NCBI GenBank assembly: GCA_031378345.1
Contig: JANNDY010000135.1
Coordinates: forward strand, 1-64,000
Length of the DNA stretch: 64,000 nt
Reading direction: 5' to 3'
Origin: Emticicia sp031378345
Lineage (GTDB): Bacteria > Bacteroidota > Bacteroidia > Cytophagales > Spirosomataceae
Shown: in pieces, positions 45,428-54,804 of the stretch
Layout: each line of letters starts with the position of its first letter
Position numbering within the stretch: the first letter of the stretch is position 1
Position numbers and translations under genes: made by a program
The notes under the pieces: model-generated
The model's database searches: none
The model's input: the letters and a program-made list of their open reading frames with translations, nothing else
Told to the model about the DNA's origin: nothing

Positions 45428-47023
45428 TTAATTTAGCGGAATTGTAAAGAACACTTCACCTACGTCAACTGATTCTACTTCTCCCTTAAAATTCTTACGT
45501 TCTACTCTTTTTATTACAATTACATAACGGTCGCCCGCTTGTGCTTGTTGTGCAAAGCTTGAAATATTTGCCTCTCCATTAAATGTTCTACCATCTATTT
45601 TTCTTGTACCACGAGCTAAATTTACCTCAAACTCTGTTACTCTAAATTGAGCATCTTCAGGGTTTGTTGCTTTAAACGACTCATCTGGAATAGCTGCGGC
45701 TCTAAGCGTTCTTAAACCAGTAGCAGAAGCACCTCTTCGCTCATCAACTGGTGAGCCATTTCCAATCATTTTAATCGTTGGTTTTGGCACACGACGAACT
45801 GGAAAAGGGAATGATTGTAAAGTAATCCCGCTATTTACTACGTCCATTACAACTTTCGCTGCAGATGGCACAATCGTTACTTTTCCACTTCCTCCGGGAA
45901 TAAATTCTCCACCAGAACCACTGAATGTTGGGCTATATAACCCCCCTAAACCTGGAGAATAAGTAACCAAACGGTTGGCACATTTAAAGTATAAAGCAGG
46001 CATTGAGGCTGTTTCGATTTGTACCGAAGGCTTCAAAACTGTATAAGTTTCTTCCTTTTCTACCGATTTCATTGATCCATCAGGAGAAGGATATGAAACA
46101 GTAGCTTTATAAGAGCGTTTCAATTGTCCATTTTTATCAAATTCACCACCTGAGGCGGTAATTTCGTAAGTTCCTTTGCCATCTTTTACTGGCAATGCCG
46201 AGCCATTGATGCTGATTCTTGGCGTAATAGATTTTGAATACGCCCCAATCGCTACTTCTGCTTTGTATTTTTGACCAGCAACAACCGAACGCGAGTCTGG
46301 AATAACCACAGCAAAGATTTCGTCAAATTTGATTTCTTTCAAACCAACCAAACTTGCCAAATATTCTAAAATTTCACCTTCAAAACGACGAACTTCCGAC
46401 TGCTTTTGACTTAAAACTGCCAATGCCGCAGGCACAGGAGTTTGGGCAAAATACAATTCCGAAAAGTCTTTGTTTCTTGTAATATCATCTGTTTTTGACA
46501 AAGCAGGGTCTTTTGAGGCATCAATAGCTAAGTCAGGAAATTTGGGTGCTTTTGGGTCATTAAATTTCTGTAAAGTAACCGCAAATTCATTCAATTTTTT
46601 CTTCAATTCATAGCCTTTACCATTATTTGCAGAGCCAACCATCAAAACAGCTACTTTTTCTTCTTCTGCTGGGTTTGCTACGCCACCCGTTTCTGGGTCA
46701 AGTCCGCCACCTGCATTGATGATTTCTTGCTTCAAACCACCGATGTAATTATCCATTTCACCAGTTAGTTTTCTTACTTCTGCAGCTTGGCGAAGTACAT
46801 CAGTATATTGAGCTCCACCGGGTTTTTCAATTTCTTTTTTTATTGCATTAACTGATTTCTCGTTATTGCCGTTAGCTGCCGAGTTTGCTCTTTCCAAACT
46901 ATTATTTAATAGTTGAAACTTTTGCAAAAGTGCATTACTTACTTGAAGTGCTAACATTGCCGTCAGAACGAGATACATCATATTGATCATCTTCTGACGT
47001 GGCGACTCTTTTCCACCTGCCAT
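45428..47023 (-). CDS. gldM: Type IX secretion motor protein GldM (PorM)
   Basis: A 531-residue inner-membrane protein with a single N-terminal helix (MINMMYLVLTAMLALQVSNA) and a long periplasmic part made of four successive domains that span the periplasm. The basic start AGGKESPRQKMINMMY is diagnostic. With GldL it forms the proton-driven motor of gliding and secretion. It is co-transcribed with gldL and gldN. The upstream spacer carries a GAGTTCTGA-type repeat that includes the gldL stop codon. Confidence 0.97.
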   Translation of the reverse strand: MAGGKESPRQKMINMMYLVLTAMLALQVSNALLQKFQLLNNSLERANSAANGNNEKSVNAIKKEIEKPGGAQYTDVLRQAAEVRKLTGEMDNYIGGLKQEIINAGGGLDPETGGVANPAEEEKVAVLMVGSANNGKGYELKKKLNEFAVTLQKFNDPKAPKFPDLAIDASKDPALSKTDDITRNKDFSELYFAQTPVPAALAVLSQKQSEVRRFEGEILEYLASLVGLKEIKFDEIFAVVIPDSRSVVAGQKYKAEVAIGAYSKSITPRISINGSALPVKDGKGTYEITASGGEFDKNGQLKRSYKATVSYPSPDGSMKSVEKEETYTVLKPSVQIETASMPALYFKCANRLVTYSPGLGGLYSPTFSGSGGEFIPGGSGKVTIVPSAAKVVMDVVNSGITLQSFPFPVRRVPKPTIKMIGNGSPVDERRGASATGLRTLRAAAIPDESFKATNPEDAQFRVTEFEVNLARGTRKIDGRTFNGEANISSFAQQAQAGDRYVIVIKRVERKNFKGEVESVDVGEVFFTIPLN

Positions 47024-47112
47024 ATATTCTATATATTATACAGTTAGTAATATTTTTTTAGTTATAAATTAGTTTTAAGATTTTAGTTTTGAATTGATTA
47101 GAATGCAAAAAA

Positions 47113-47146
47113 CACTCAGAATTCAGAACTCTGCACTCAGAACTCA
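47113..47146. repeat. GAGTTCTGA-type repeat between gldL and gldM
   Basis: CACTCAGAATTCAGAACTCT-like units end on the gldL stop: the TGA (47144-47146, minus strand) is the TGA of GAGTTCTGA's neighbour unit. No second arm in this spacer. Confidence 0.7.
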
Positions 47147-47950
47147 ATTGCCTTTCATTGCTGACAACATACTTCCGTAAACGTTATTCAGTGAACTAAG
47201 GTTATTAGTCAATTTAGACATTTCTGCCTTAAATTGTTGTGTTTCTTTCGAAGCCTCCGACATATCTTGCATTGCAGTTGTCAAATTACCATAGAATGCG
47301 TTCATTGCCTTCAAATGTCTGTTTGTGTCTTGTAATTCAAGTTCATAAACGGCATTCAAAGCACCCATATTCTGAGTGATTTTACCAAATTGTGAGCGAT
47401 ATTCTTGTGCATCTTTGGTAGCATCGCCCATGCTATTCATGGCAGTAATGGCGGTACCATAAGCACTATTCATAGCTGAAACTTGCCCAGAAGCTGTTTT
47501 TACATTTTTTGCATAATCGCTTGTAGCAACTGTTGCATCAGTCAAATCTGCCATTTTAGATACTTGACCCGTCAAACTCTGAATACCTGTTTTTAAGCCT
47601 TCAAAAATATCTGGTGTAATGCGTGCATTGGCAAGCATATCGTCCATTTTGGCTGTTAAACCTGCACCTTGGTTACTTTTCTTAGGAAGTTCGCCTTGAT
47701 AAGTATCTGATAATTCAGGATAAACTTTTTCCCATTGATATTCGGCACTTGGGCGAAGGAATGATTGAAAAGCATAAATCAAGAAGATTGCTGCTTCTAC
47801 ACCCAAACCAACAGGTAGCATCCATCCAAATCCTTCGTAGTGTTGGATTTTACATAATGCTCCTAAAATTACAACTGATGCTCCTGCACCATAAAAGAAA
47901 GGAATAATTTTGTCCCAGAATAAACTTGTGTCGCTGTTACTTGCTGCCAT
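47144..47950 (-). CDS. gldL: Type IX secretion motor protein GldL (PorL)
   Basis: A 268-residue inner-membrane protein with two N-terminal helices (IIPFFYGAGASVVILGALCK and GWMLPVGLGVEAAIFLIYAF). The second carries the conserved buried Glu (GVEAAIF) linked to proton flow. The rest is a cytoplasmic coiled coil with repeats of the form ALNAVYELELQDTNRHLKAM. Partner of GldM in the motor. It follows gldK by 171 bases. Confidence 0.96.
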   Translation of the reverse strand: MAASNSDTSLFWDKIIPFFYGAGASVVILGALCKIQHYEGFGWMLPVGLGVEAAIFLIYAFQSFLRPSAEYQWEKVYPELSDTYQGELPKKSNQGAGLTAKMDDMLANARITPDIFEGLKTGIQSLTGQVSKMADLTDATVATSDYAKNVKTASGQVSAMNSAYGTAITAMNSMGDATKDAQEYRSQFGKITQNMGALNAVYELELQDTNRHLKAMNAFYGNLTTAMQDMSEASKETQQFKAEMSKLTNNLSSLNNVYGSMLSAMKGN

Positions 47951-48121
47951 ATGCTTTTAAAATTTAAGAATTAGATTTTATTGAAAGTGGAAATTTGATT
48001 ATTGCTGTTAGTTTTTTGTTAATCGCCAATAGCTATCTATATTTTGAACATAAGAATTGCGAAGTAAAAAGAAGACATTCTGTTGAATATCTCAAATTCA
48101 TACTTCGCAATTCTTTATTTT

Positions 48122-49228
48122 TTATTCTCTTCCTGGAACACTTCCTAAGCGGTCCATTACGCATCTGAAACCTATATATGAGCGACGCTCGTTACGGAAT
48201 TCATAAGTTCGAGTACCTGTTTCAAGGAAATAAGCTACGTCTTTCCACGAACCACCTTTGATGATTTTGCGTGGCTCATTTTCGTCATTATATACAGGGT
48301 TCAAATCCCAAGTTACAGGCATATATGACTCCGCATAAGCATCTTGACACCATTCTGCTACATTTCCTGCCATATTAAACAAACCATAATCATTTGGATT
48401 GAATGCATTTGACGGAGCTGTATAAGGATAGCCATCTGCACGATAATTTCCACGATAAGGCTTGAAATTTGCTAAGAAACAGCCTTTTCCATTAGCTACG
48501 TAAGGATTTCCCCAAGGGTATTTTGCACCTTCTTTGCCTCCACGAGCTGCCCATTCCCATTCTGCCTCAGAAGGCAAACGATAACGTGGCGACTTAAACA
48601 TTGTGTGTTCTGTACGATAATCATTGAAGAGTTTTGTACGCCATTTTGAGAAATAAACTGCTGCGTCCCAACTTACGCCCACTACTGGATACATATCAAA
48701 AGCTGGTGATGAGAAATAATATTCTGTCATCTGGTCGCCATTATGATAGGTAAAGTCTTTACTCCAAACGGCTGTGTCAGGGTAAAGTGTGGACATGATA
48801 AACTCTTCACCAAGCACCGAAACTGAGTCTGTTGTCATAGAACTAACAAACTGACGATACTCGTGGTTAGTAACTTCGGTATCATCCATGTAAAACGGAA
48901 CAATAGTTACTCGCTTGTTCATTGAAATACGTGCTGACATTACGTCTTCATCTGCCTGACCCATCATTAATGAGCCAGATGGAATTAAAACCATTCCCTC
49001 AGGAGCAGTTTGCTTGTAGCCTTTGCGGGAAGTTGCAATGATTTCGCCATTACGGATTCCGTCCATGCCTACTTCTTTGCCGCCTTTGCCGCCGCCCTTG
49101 CTGCTTTTCTTTCCACCAAAAATTTTGCCCAATGGATTCTTACTTGAAGAACCGCAACTTTGCATCATCAGTATTGGGGCAATCACTAACAGACTTTTCA
49201 AAAAGGTCTTTAATATTCTCTTGTTCAT
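48122..49228 (-). CDS. gldK: Type IX secretion ring lipoprotein GldK (PorK)
   Basis: Starts at the ATG at 49228 (lipobox MQSC, Cys25); the frame reaches a TTG at 49240. About 368 residues. After a Gly/Lys-rich linker comes a formylglycine-generating-enzyme-like domain: VLIPSGSLMMGQADED, DDTEVTNHEYRQFV, RYRLPSEAEWEWAARGG, GNVAEWCQDAY and IKGGSWKD. In GldK this fold is structural rather than catalytic, forming rings under the outer membrane with GldN. First gene of gldKLMN; a possible promoter box lies upstream. Confidence 0.96.
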   Translation of the reverse strand: MNKRILKTFLKSLLVIAPILMMQSCGSSSKNPLGKIFGGKKSSKGGGKGGKEVGMDGIRNGEIIATSRKGYKQTAPEGMVLIPSGSLMMGQADEDVMSARISMNKRVTIVPFYMDDTEVTNHEYRQFVSSMTTDSVSVLGEEFIMSTLYPDTAVWSKDFTYHNGDQMTEYYFSSPAFDMYPVVGVSWDAAVYFSKWRTKLFNDYRTEHTMFKSPRYRLPSEAEWEWAARGGKEGAKYPWGNPYVANGKGCFLANFKPYRGNYRADGYPYTAPSNAFNPNDYGLFNMAGNVAEWCQDAYAESYMPVTWDLNPVYNDENEPRKIIKGGSWKDVAYFLETGTRTYEFRNERRSYIGFRCVMDRLGSVPGRE

Positions 49229-49318
49229 AGTTGAAAACAAGTTGGTTATCTATTAATTTGGGTACTAAATTCAATAATATAGAAACGTGGCTAAGGAAAA
49301 TAATATTGTATTAGCTCA

Positions 49319-49326
49319 CAAAGTTA
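49319..49326 (-). promoter_or_regulatory. Possible minus-7 box upstream of gldK
   Basis: TAACTTTG on the minus strand, about 90 bases before the gldK start. No clear upstream TTTG element at 19-21 bases. Confidence 0.4.
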
Positions 49327-49540
49327 TGAAAAAAAATAAGTTTTTCCGATAACTCTAAACAGATAGTACAATTATTAAGCCAAAATAAGTCTGAGAACAG
49401 TATTTCGCAAATCGGCTTATTAATTTTATAGGATTTTTTATAGAAAACACTGTGTTTCTATAAACTATTGAGTAAATGGGCAGGGAGAATTATTATTTTG
49501 TTATTAAACGGCACAAATTGTGCCAAAAGGGTAAATTTTA

Positions 49541-49633
49541 ATGATAAATGTTGAATGATTAATTTTGTGCCTACGTAAAAGATATTTGTGAAAAATGGTT
49601 TTCATTCACCATTTAACATTCAAAATTCACTGT
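49541..49633. repeat. Inverted pair of TGAATGATTAA-type repeats
   Basis: Left arm ATGATAAATGTTGAATGAT at 49543-49561. The right arm at 49605-49633 is complementary (CATTCACCATTTAACATTC...). The right arm ends just before the stop of the SprF-type gene. The remainder of this 400-base spacer is AT-rich without a gene. Confidence 0.65.
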
Positions 49634-49635
49634 TA

Positions 49636-50577
49636 TTAATATCTATATCTTGGTGTTCTGACAATTGATTTTTTTCCTGCACGCAAGGCTGCTAAGGCAT
49701 AGCTCAAAATAACTTCGTGTGAAGTAGCACTTTTTGCACTTGCTCCACCTATAATGACATCAATGGCATAGCCCAAACGCATACTTCCATTCAATAAGTT
49801 TGCTCCCAAAAGTGCCGAAACTGCATCACCTGTTCGGTAACTTGCTCCTAACCAATAACGAGTATCATAAGTTGCCATTGCTCCAAATTCTGCCGAAACT
49901 GTACTCAAATCTGACTTTATTATTAGCATTGGACTTATATCTATTGTATAGGATACTCCAAAAAGCATGCTTCCTGTTAGATACGCACTTCTTTTTAGGG
50001 TATTTGTTGCAGATTTTGAACCAAGTCCAAATTTTGGCTCGTTGAGGTGGTTCATTGAAAGTCCAATAGAATAGCCTGGGTTATAAAGATATGCTCCTGC
50101 TCCCAAATCAAATGCTGACTGGTTTACGCTACCTGTTGCCAAAAGTGGGTCGCTTTCATCTCTTGCACGCAAACGACTATAATCAAGTCCTCTTGTAAAA
50201 AAGCCTCCGCTTACGCCCAAAGCCAACTGACTTTCACCAACTGGTAGATGATAAGCATACGAAAGTTTCATATCTCGTTGAATACTTGCTCCAATTTTAT
50301 CATTTACGAAAGTGAAACCTACGCCACTTTTTATCATTTTTAGTGGAATATTGGCAGAAATCACTTGTGTAACTGGAGCTCCGCCATCATCGAATGTACT
50401 TTGATAGCCCAAATATTGTGTACGATAAATGGCTTGAAAACGAGTAACGTTTTCAGAGCCTGCCGTTGCAGGATTGACAAATAATTGGTTGAAAATATAA
50501 TGACTAAACTGTGCATCTTGTTGGGACGAAGCCTTGAAAGATACAAACAATAAAATGATATAATAAATCTTTCTCAT
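49636..50577 (-). CDS. PorP/SprF family outer-membrane protein
   Basis: A 313-residue protein with a signal peptide (MRKIYYIILLFVSFKASS) and the family's opening QQDAQFSHYIFNQLFVNPATAGS. The body is a string of amphipathic strands (GVGFTFVNDKIG, YAYHLPVGESQLALGVSGGF) ending in MRLGYAIDVIIGG. This is a type IX secretion outer-membrane barrel that helps anchor or export surface proteins such as SprB. It lies upstream of gldK on the same strand, separated by a 400-base spacer. Confidence 0.93.
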   Translation of the reverse strand: MRKIYYIILLFVSFKASSQQDAQFSHYIFNQLFVNPATAGSENVTRFQAIYRTQYLGYQSTFDDGGAPVTQVISANIPLKMIKSGVGFTFVNDKIGASIQRDMKLSYAYHLPVGESQLALGVSGGFFTRGLDYSRLRARDESDPLLATGSVNQSAFDLGAGAYLYNPGYSIGLSMNHLNEPKFGLGSKSATNTLKRSAYLTGSMLFGVSYTIDISPMLIIKSDLSTVSAEFGAMATYDTRYWLGASYRTGDAVSALLGANLLNGSMRLGYAIDVIIGGASAKSATSHEVILSYALAALRAGKKSIVRTPRYRY

Positions 50578-50693
50578 AATGGGCGAAGAAATTAGTCAAT
50601 GTTCAACAGGCGATAAATTTTACTCTACCTTAGCTGTTTTCTATTGGCAATTTAAGTAAAATTTTGAATTCCTACACCATAACGAAAAAAAAT

Positions 50694-50716
50694 AGGCTAA
50701 ACTTGTGGTTTAGCCT
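50694..50716 (-). terminator. Terminator of hemD
   Basis: AGGCTAAAC (50694-50702) with GTTTAGCCT (50708-50716). On the minus strand the stem is followed by eight T. It lies 11 bases past the hemD stop. Confidence 0.85.
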
Positions 50717-50726
50717 AAATCTTCTA

Positions 50727-51512
50727 TCAAATATTGTTTACTTTCTTAATGTAGAGTTCCAAAGCCCCTGTCATGGAAGGTGCATTGGGTAAGGGAGCTT
50801 CAATGTCGAGAATATATCCTGCATCTCGAATGGCTCTTGCCGTAGTCGGACCGAAAGCTGCCAAACGGGTATTGTTTTGCTGCCATTCTGGAAAATTAGC
50901 ATCTAATGAAGTAATGCCCGAAGGACTATAAAAACAAATAATATCATAGAATACTTCGGTCAAATCTGATAAGTCCGAAGGGACTGTTTCGTACATGATT
51001 GCTTCTGTGAGATGCAAATCGTTGCGATTCATCAGATTTGGAATATCATTGCTACGAATATTTGAACACGGAAACAAGAACTTCTCTGTTTTGTGTTTCA
51101 TAATTAATGCTTCCAAATCGGCGGCTGTTTTCTGACCTACAAAAATCTTTCGTTTTCTGATAACAATGTATTTTTGTAAATAATTAGCCGTTTGCTCCGA
51201 AATACAGAAGTATTTCATGTCAATCGGCACTTCAATTCGCATTTCTTTAGCAATACGAAAAAAGTTATCTACCGCATTTCTACTTGTCAAAATAATAGCG
51301 GTATGAGCCAAAATATCCACCTTTTGACGGCGAAAATCTCGATGGTCTAAGCCTTTTACTTCAATAAACGAGCGAAAATCTATTTTGATGCCATATTTTT
51401 TTGACATTTCAAAATAAGGTGATTTTTCGTCGGTTGGCTTTGCCTGAGTAACTAAAATGCTCTCAACTTTACGGAGGCGTTCTTGAATCATTTTTTCTGT
51501 TATATCACTCAT
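50727..51512 (-). CDS. hemD: Uroporphyrinogen-III synthase
   Basis: A 261-residue cytoplasmic enzyme that closes and rearranges hydroxymethylbilane to uroporphyrinogen III, on the route to haem. Signatures are ILVTQAKP at the start, AIILTSRNAVDNFF, YFCISEQTANYL, YETVP and CFYSPSGITSLDANF, and a late LAAFGPTTARAIRDAGY. Sequence identity in this family is low but the order is right. The DUF4271 gene precedes it, as usual in the phylum. Confidence 0.93.
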   Translation of the reverse strand: MSDITEKMIQERLRKVESILVTQAKPTDEKSPYFEMSKKYGIKIDFRSFIEVKGLDHRDFRRQKVDILAHTAIILTSRNAVDNFFRIAKEMRIEVPIDMKYFCISEQTANYLQKYIVIRKRKIFVGQKTAADLEALIMKHKTEKFLFPCSNIRSNDIPNLMNRNDLHLTEAIMYETVPSDLSDLTEVFYDIICFYSPSGITSLDANFPEWQQNNTRLAAFGPTTARAIRDAGYILDIEAPLPNAPSMTGALELYIKKVNNI

Positions 51513-51529
51513 TCAACATTGCAGGTTTT

Positions 51530-51600
51530 CAAAAAGCTTTTGGCTTTTAATTTTATTATTTCTTTGTATATCGCACTTTTTGTGAAAGCTAAAAGCCTTT
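51530..51600. repeat. AAAGCTTTTGGCTTTTA inverted pair
   Basis: Left arm AAAAAGCTTTTGGCTTTTAA (51532-51551) and right arm AAAGCTAAAAGCCTTTTTAC (51585-51604) are complementary and fill the hemD/DUF4271 spacer. Confidence 0.6.
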
Positions 51601-52779
51601 TTACAAAGCAAACCTAATACCCAAAATAACGGGCAGTAATTCAACGATGCAAAGGTACGAAATTAAATAAAGACTTTGTATAGGGATACTTCTATTAATA
51701 GTAAAATATAATATAAAAAAACGTAATAAGTAAAAAACAATGATGGGCGTAAAAAGATAAACTTTCCAATTGAAATCGTGTGGAAAGTAACCCATGAATA
51801 GCACCAAAAGTACCAAAACCAATGCTGTAAAGAAAATAATAGACGACTGAATGATTTTGAAATAGTGTAAATCAACAACTTTTTCGAGGTTGAATAACTG
51901 CCCTACAAGGCTAATAAAGAAGTATTTGATTATGAGTATGACAAAAACTGCCAAGCTAATTCGAAAATAATTTGACAATAAAACGCCCAAAGTTTCGCCT
52001 TCTTGCAGAATCGCCCTTCCTCCAAAAATATAGATTCCCTTACTCTGCAAAAGCATATAAAATAGCCCCATAATCAAACCCAAAAGAATGATAAACATAA
52101 TATTCATTCGACTGAGAGGGCGATTAATGAGAAAAGATTGCTCTCGCACCAATGTATTTACCAAATCTCGCACATTATAATATCGCTGAAAGGCTCGCAC
52201 ATAAGAATTTGATAAGTATGAAAACATCACCAAAATAAACATCGATACCATTACCAAATAATTGCGGTAAGGTGCTGGTGTACGAGGCTTGGCAGTAACT
52301 CCCGATTGAGCTAACACAATAGGCTTTTGGTCGAGCGAACGCTTATAGCCAAGAAGAAGTGTTTTGTCTTCTATGCTATTTGAGCCATAAAGCGTAATAT
52401 AGATGGTTGGCTGTTCATACACTTTATAGAGGCTATCTACACTTAATACAATCCATTTACCAACGGGAATTTTCTGACGAAGTGAGCCATTGATAAATAA
52501 AAAATTATCGGCTTTGTTTGAATAAACAAGTATGTTATAGCCTCGATTGCTTTGAATATCGCAAAAAAGTGTATGCGAAGGGTAAGCCAAATGTTGCTCC
52601 AATATATATGGAACATAGGCTTTCATTCTATCATTATACACCTGCCAATCGTCGTGGTAGTCATGTACCAAGAAGTATTGATTGTTTGGACCAACAGTTG
52701 TGGCAAACAATTTTGATGATATTAATAGCAAAAGTATGTAAAGACTTTTCTTCAAACGCTCTTTGGAATTTTTTTGCAA
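51601..52779 (-). CDS. DUF4271 membrane protein
   Basis: A 392-residue protein. A signal-like N-terminal helix and a periplasmic part (about 25-175) are followed by six to eight helices (YLVMVSMFILVMFSYLSNSY, MFIILLGLIMGLFYMLL, IFFTALVLVLLVLFMGYFP), typical of the Bacteroidetes DUF4271 family found next to hemD. Function unknown. The start appears to be TTG at 52779, only nine bases after the sucD terminator hairpin, so its transcript start is unclear. Confidence 0.85.
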   Translation of the reverse strand: MQKNSKERLKKSLYILLLLISSKLFATTVGPNNQYFLVHDYHDDWQVYNDRMKAYVPYILEQHLAYPSHTLFCDIQSNRGYNILVYSNKADNFLFINGSLRQKIPVGKWIVLSVDSLYKVYEQPTIYITLYGSNSIEDKTLLLGYKRSLDQKPIVLAQSGVTAKPRTPAPYRNYLVMVSMFILVMFSYLSNSYVRAFQRYYNVRDLVNTLVREQSFLINRPLSRMNIMFIILLGLIMGLFYMLLQSKGIYIFGGRAILQEGETLGVLLSNYFRISLAVFVILIIKYFFISLVGQLFNLEKVVDLHYFKIIQSSIIFFTALVLVLLVLFMGYFPHDFNWKVYLFTPIIVFYLLRFFILYFTINRSIPIQSLYLISYLCIVELLPVILGIRFAL

Positions 52780-52787
52780 AATTAAAC

Positions 52788-52822
52788 AAAAAAGGTCAGA
52801 CTTAGCAAGTCTGACCTTTTTT
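52788..52822 (-). terminator. Terminator of sucD
   Basis: A nearly 16-bp perfect stem (AAAAAAGGTCAGACTT / AAGTCTGACCTTTTTT) with a 3-base loop and T run. It stands between sucD and the DUF4271 gene. Confidence 0.9.
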
Positions 52823-52842
52823 GTTTACCAATATTTTTGTTT

Positions 52843-53718
52843 TTATGCTCTTCCCAAAGCCTTCAACATCGTTGCTCCGATGTCGGCAGGCGAAGCTACA
52901 ACAAAGATTCCACATTCTTCCATAATTTTCATTTTTGCAGCGGCTGTATCATCAGCTCCACCTATGATTGCTCCTGCGTGTCCCATGCGGCGACCTTTTG
53001 GGGCAGTTTGACCTGCAATAAAACCAACTACTGGTTTTGTACCAAATTCTTTTACCCAACGAGCTGCATCGGCTTCCATTCCTCCACCAATTTCGCCTAT
53101 CATTACAATACCTTCGGTTTCGGGGTCATTCATCAAAAGCTCAACTGCTTCTTTTGTAGTTGTTCCAATGATTGGGTCACCTCCAATTCCGATAGCGGTT
53201 GTTTGTCCTAAGCCTACTTTTGTTAATTGGTCAACAGCTTCGTAAGTAAGTGTTCCTGACTTAGAAACTACGCCAATTGTGCCTTTTTTGAAGATAAAAC
53301 CTGGCATAATGCCCACTTTACATTCTTCGGCGGTGATAATTCCCGGGCAGTTAGGTCCAATCAAAGTAACATTTTTGCCTTGTAAATAAGATTTTACCAT
53401 AACCATATCTTTGGTCGGGATTCCTTCAGTAATACAAACAATTACTTTGATACCACCATCGGCAGCTTCCATGATTGCGTCGGCAGCAAAAGCTGGCGGT
53501 ACAAAAATAATAGATACATCTGCTTTTGTGGTAGAAACTGCTTGTTCAACGGTGTTGAAAACAGGACAGTCGAGGTGCATTTGACCACCTTTGCCAGGCG
53601 TTACACCACCGACAACATTAGTGCCGTATTCAATCATTTGACCTGCATGGAAAGTTCCTTCCGTGCCAGTAAAACCTTGTACGATTACTCTGGAGTTTTT
53701 ATTTACAAGAACGCTCAT
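52843..53718 (-). CDS. sucD: Succinate-CoA ligase, alpha subunit
   Basis: Starts at the ATG at 53718 (MSVLVNKNSRVIVQGFTGTE); the upstream 39 codons of open frame are not coding. 291 residues. CoA-binding Rossmann domain with GGVTPGKGG, then the ligase domain with GPNCPGII and phospho-histidine His247 in RRMGHAGAIIGG. It makes ATP or GTP from succinyl-CoA in the TCA cycle. The beta subunit (sucC) is not beside it. Confidence 0.96.
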   Translation of the reverse strand: MSVLVNKNSRVIVQGFTGTEGTFHAGQMIEYGTNVVGGVTPGKGGQMHLDCPVFNTVEQAVSTTKADVSIIFVPPAFAADAIMEAADGGIKVIVCITEGIPTKDMVMVKSYLQGKNVTLIGPNCPGIITAEECKVGIMPGFIFKKGTIGVVSKSGTLTYEAVDQLTKVGLGQTTAIGIGGDPIIGTTTKEAVELLMNDPETEGIVMIGEIGGGMEADAARWVKEFGTKPVVGFIAGQTAPKGRRMGHAGAIIGGADDTAAAKMKIMEECGIFVVASPADIGATMLKALGRA

Positions 53719-53783
53719 TCTTTGGTCTGTTTTTAATTTTATGTAAAAGTAGTCCGAAATGAGAAAAGTACAAAAAGAATTTG

Positions 53784-53820
53784 AGAGTTCTGAGTTATGA
53801 GCTCTGAATTCTGAATTTAA
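53784..53820. repeat. GAGTTCTGA-type repeat arm
   Basis: GAGAGTTCTGAGTTATGAGC-like units between the leftward DJ-1-like gene's stop side and sucD. A single arm. Confidence 0.6.
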
Positions 53821-53896
53821 GTAGCTGATTATCAAATACTTAGCAATAAAAATATTTTTGCTAAAATTTTATAGTTCTTTGAAAATTTTTAAATTT

Positions 53897-54658
53897 TCAG
53901 CAACCAGGGCGGAGAGTTTTTGAATTATCTTGAATCGAAACCTTTTGAGCTTCTGTCAAACTTTCGGTTATGTTATGTAGTTTACGAACCAATTCTTTGG
54001 CAATTGCTCCTGCGGCACAGGTGCTTTGTCCCGTAATTACTTGGCGGTCGGACACTACAAATAGTGCGTAAGGAAGTATGGCTTTTTTGAAAATAGCTCC
54101 TCGTTTTTTCATTTCTTTTTCGAGTGAAAATGGCATGTATTTTCTGTTTCCTGCCAATGTTTCTTCTAAGTCCGAAAACCCTGTAACTTGCTTATTATTA
54201 AGCAAATACGAACCGTTTTTTAGTCTAATATTTAGTAAGCCACTCACACCATGAGCAATTCCTGCAACTACTCCCCCATTTTCATAAATTATTTTTGCAA
54301 TGTTTTGAAAAAATAGATTTTCAGGAAAATCGGCTAAAGTACCATACCCTCCTGAAAAATAAATAGCATCATAATTTTGGGGATTGATTTGCTGAGGTGA
54401 AAGCGTGTGCTGCAACTTATCTCGAAAGGTTTCATCATTATAATATTCCCAATCAGTTTTTTTTACATACATCCAAGATAGACTATGTTTATCAATCCTC
54501 ACCTCACCACCATTTGGGCTAATAAATGTATAATGATAGCCATTGGTTTCAAGCACACGAACAAAACGAGCAACCGTGCCGAGCCAAACTCCCGAAGGTG
54601 CTTTTCCACCCGGAAAAACCTTTTCATTGGTCGTTACGATTAATATATTCTTACTCAT
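53897..54658 (-). CDS. DJ-1/PfpI family protein without catalytic Cys
   Basis: A 253-residue cytoplasmic protein of the class I glutamine-amidotransferase-like (DJ-1/Hsp31) fold: NILIVTTNEKVFPGGKAPSG start, YDAIYFSGGYGTLADFPE, then the nucleophile elbow GVVAGIAHGVSGLLN. The elbow normally reads AxCHG; here the Cys is Ala135 (next to His136). Without it the usual hydrolase or glyoxalase chemistry should not work, unless another Cys (for example in ITGQSTCAAG) substitutes. Complete, not truncated. Confidence 0.88.
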   Translation of the reverse strand: MSKNILIVTTNEKVFPGGKAPSGVWLGTVARFVRVLETNGYHYTFISPNGGEVRIDKHSLSWMYVKKTDWEYYNDETFRDKLQHTLSPQQINPQNYDAIYFSGGYGTLADFPENLFFQNIAKIIYENGGVVAGIAHGVSGLLNIRLKNGSYLLNNKQVTGFSDLEETLAGNRKYMPFSLEKEMKKRGAIFKKAILPYALFVVSDRQVITGQSTCAAGAIAKELVRKLHNITESLTEAQKVSIQDNSKTLRPGC

Positions 54659-54804
54659 TTTATAAGAAGTATAGTTATTTCTTTAACGAAGTTATTTATT
54701 ACAAAATGAAAAACAAATTTTTTGTAAATCATTTCTTGTATTTTTAAAGAAGAATTTTAATTTTTACAAAACTTTTTTTAAAACGTTTTTCGAGAAAATT
54801 AGCG

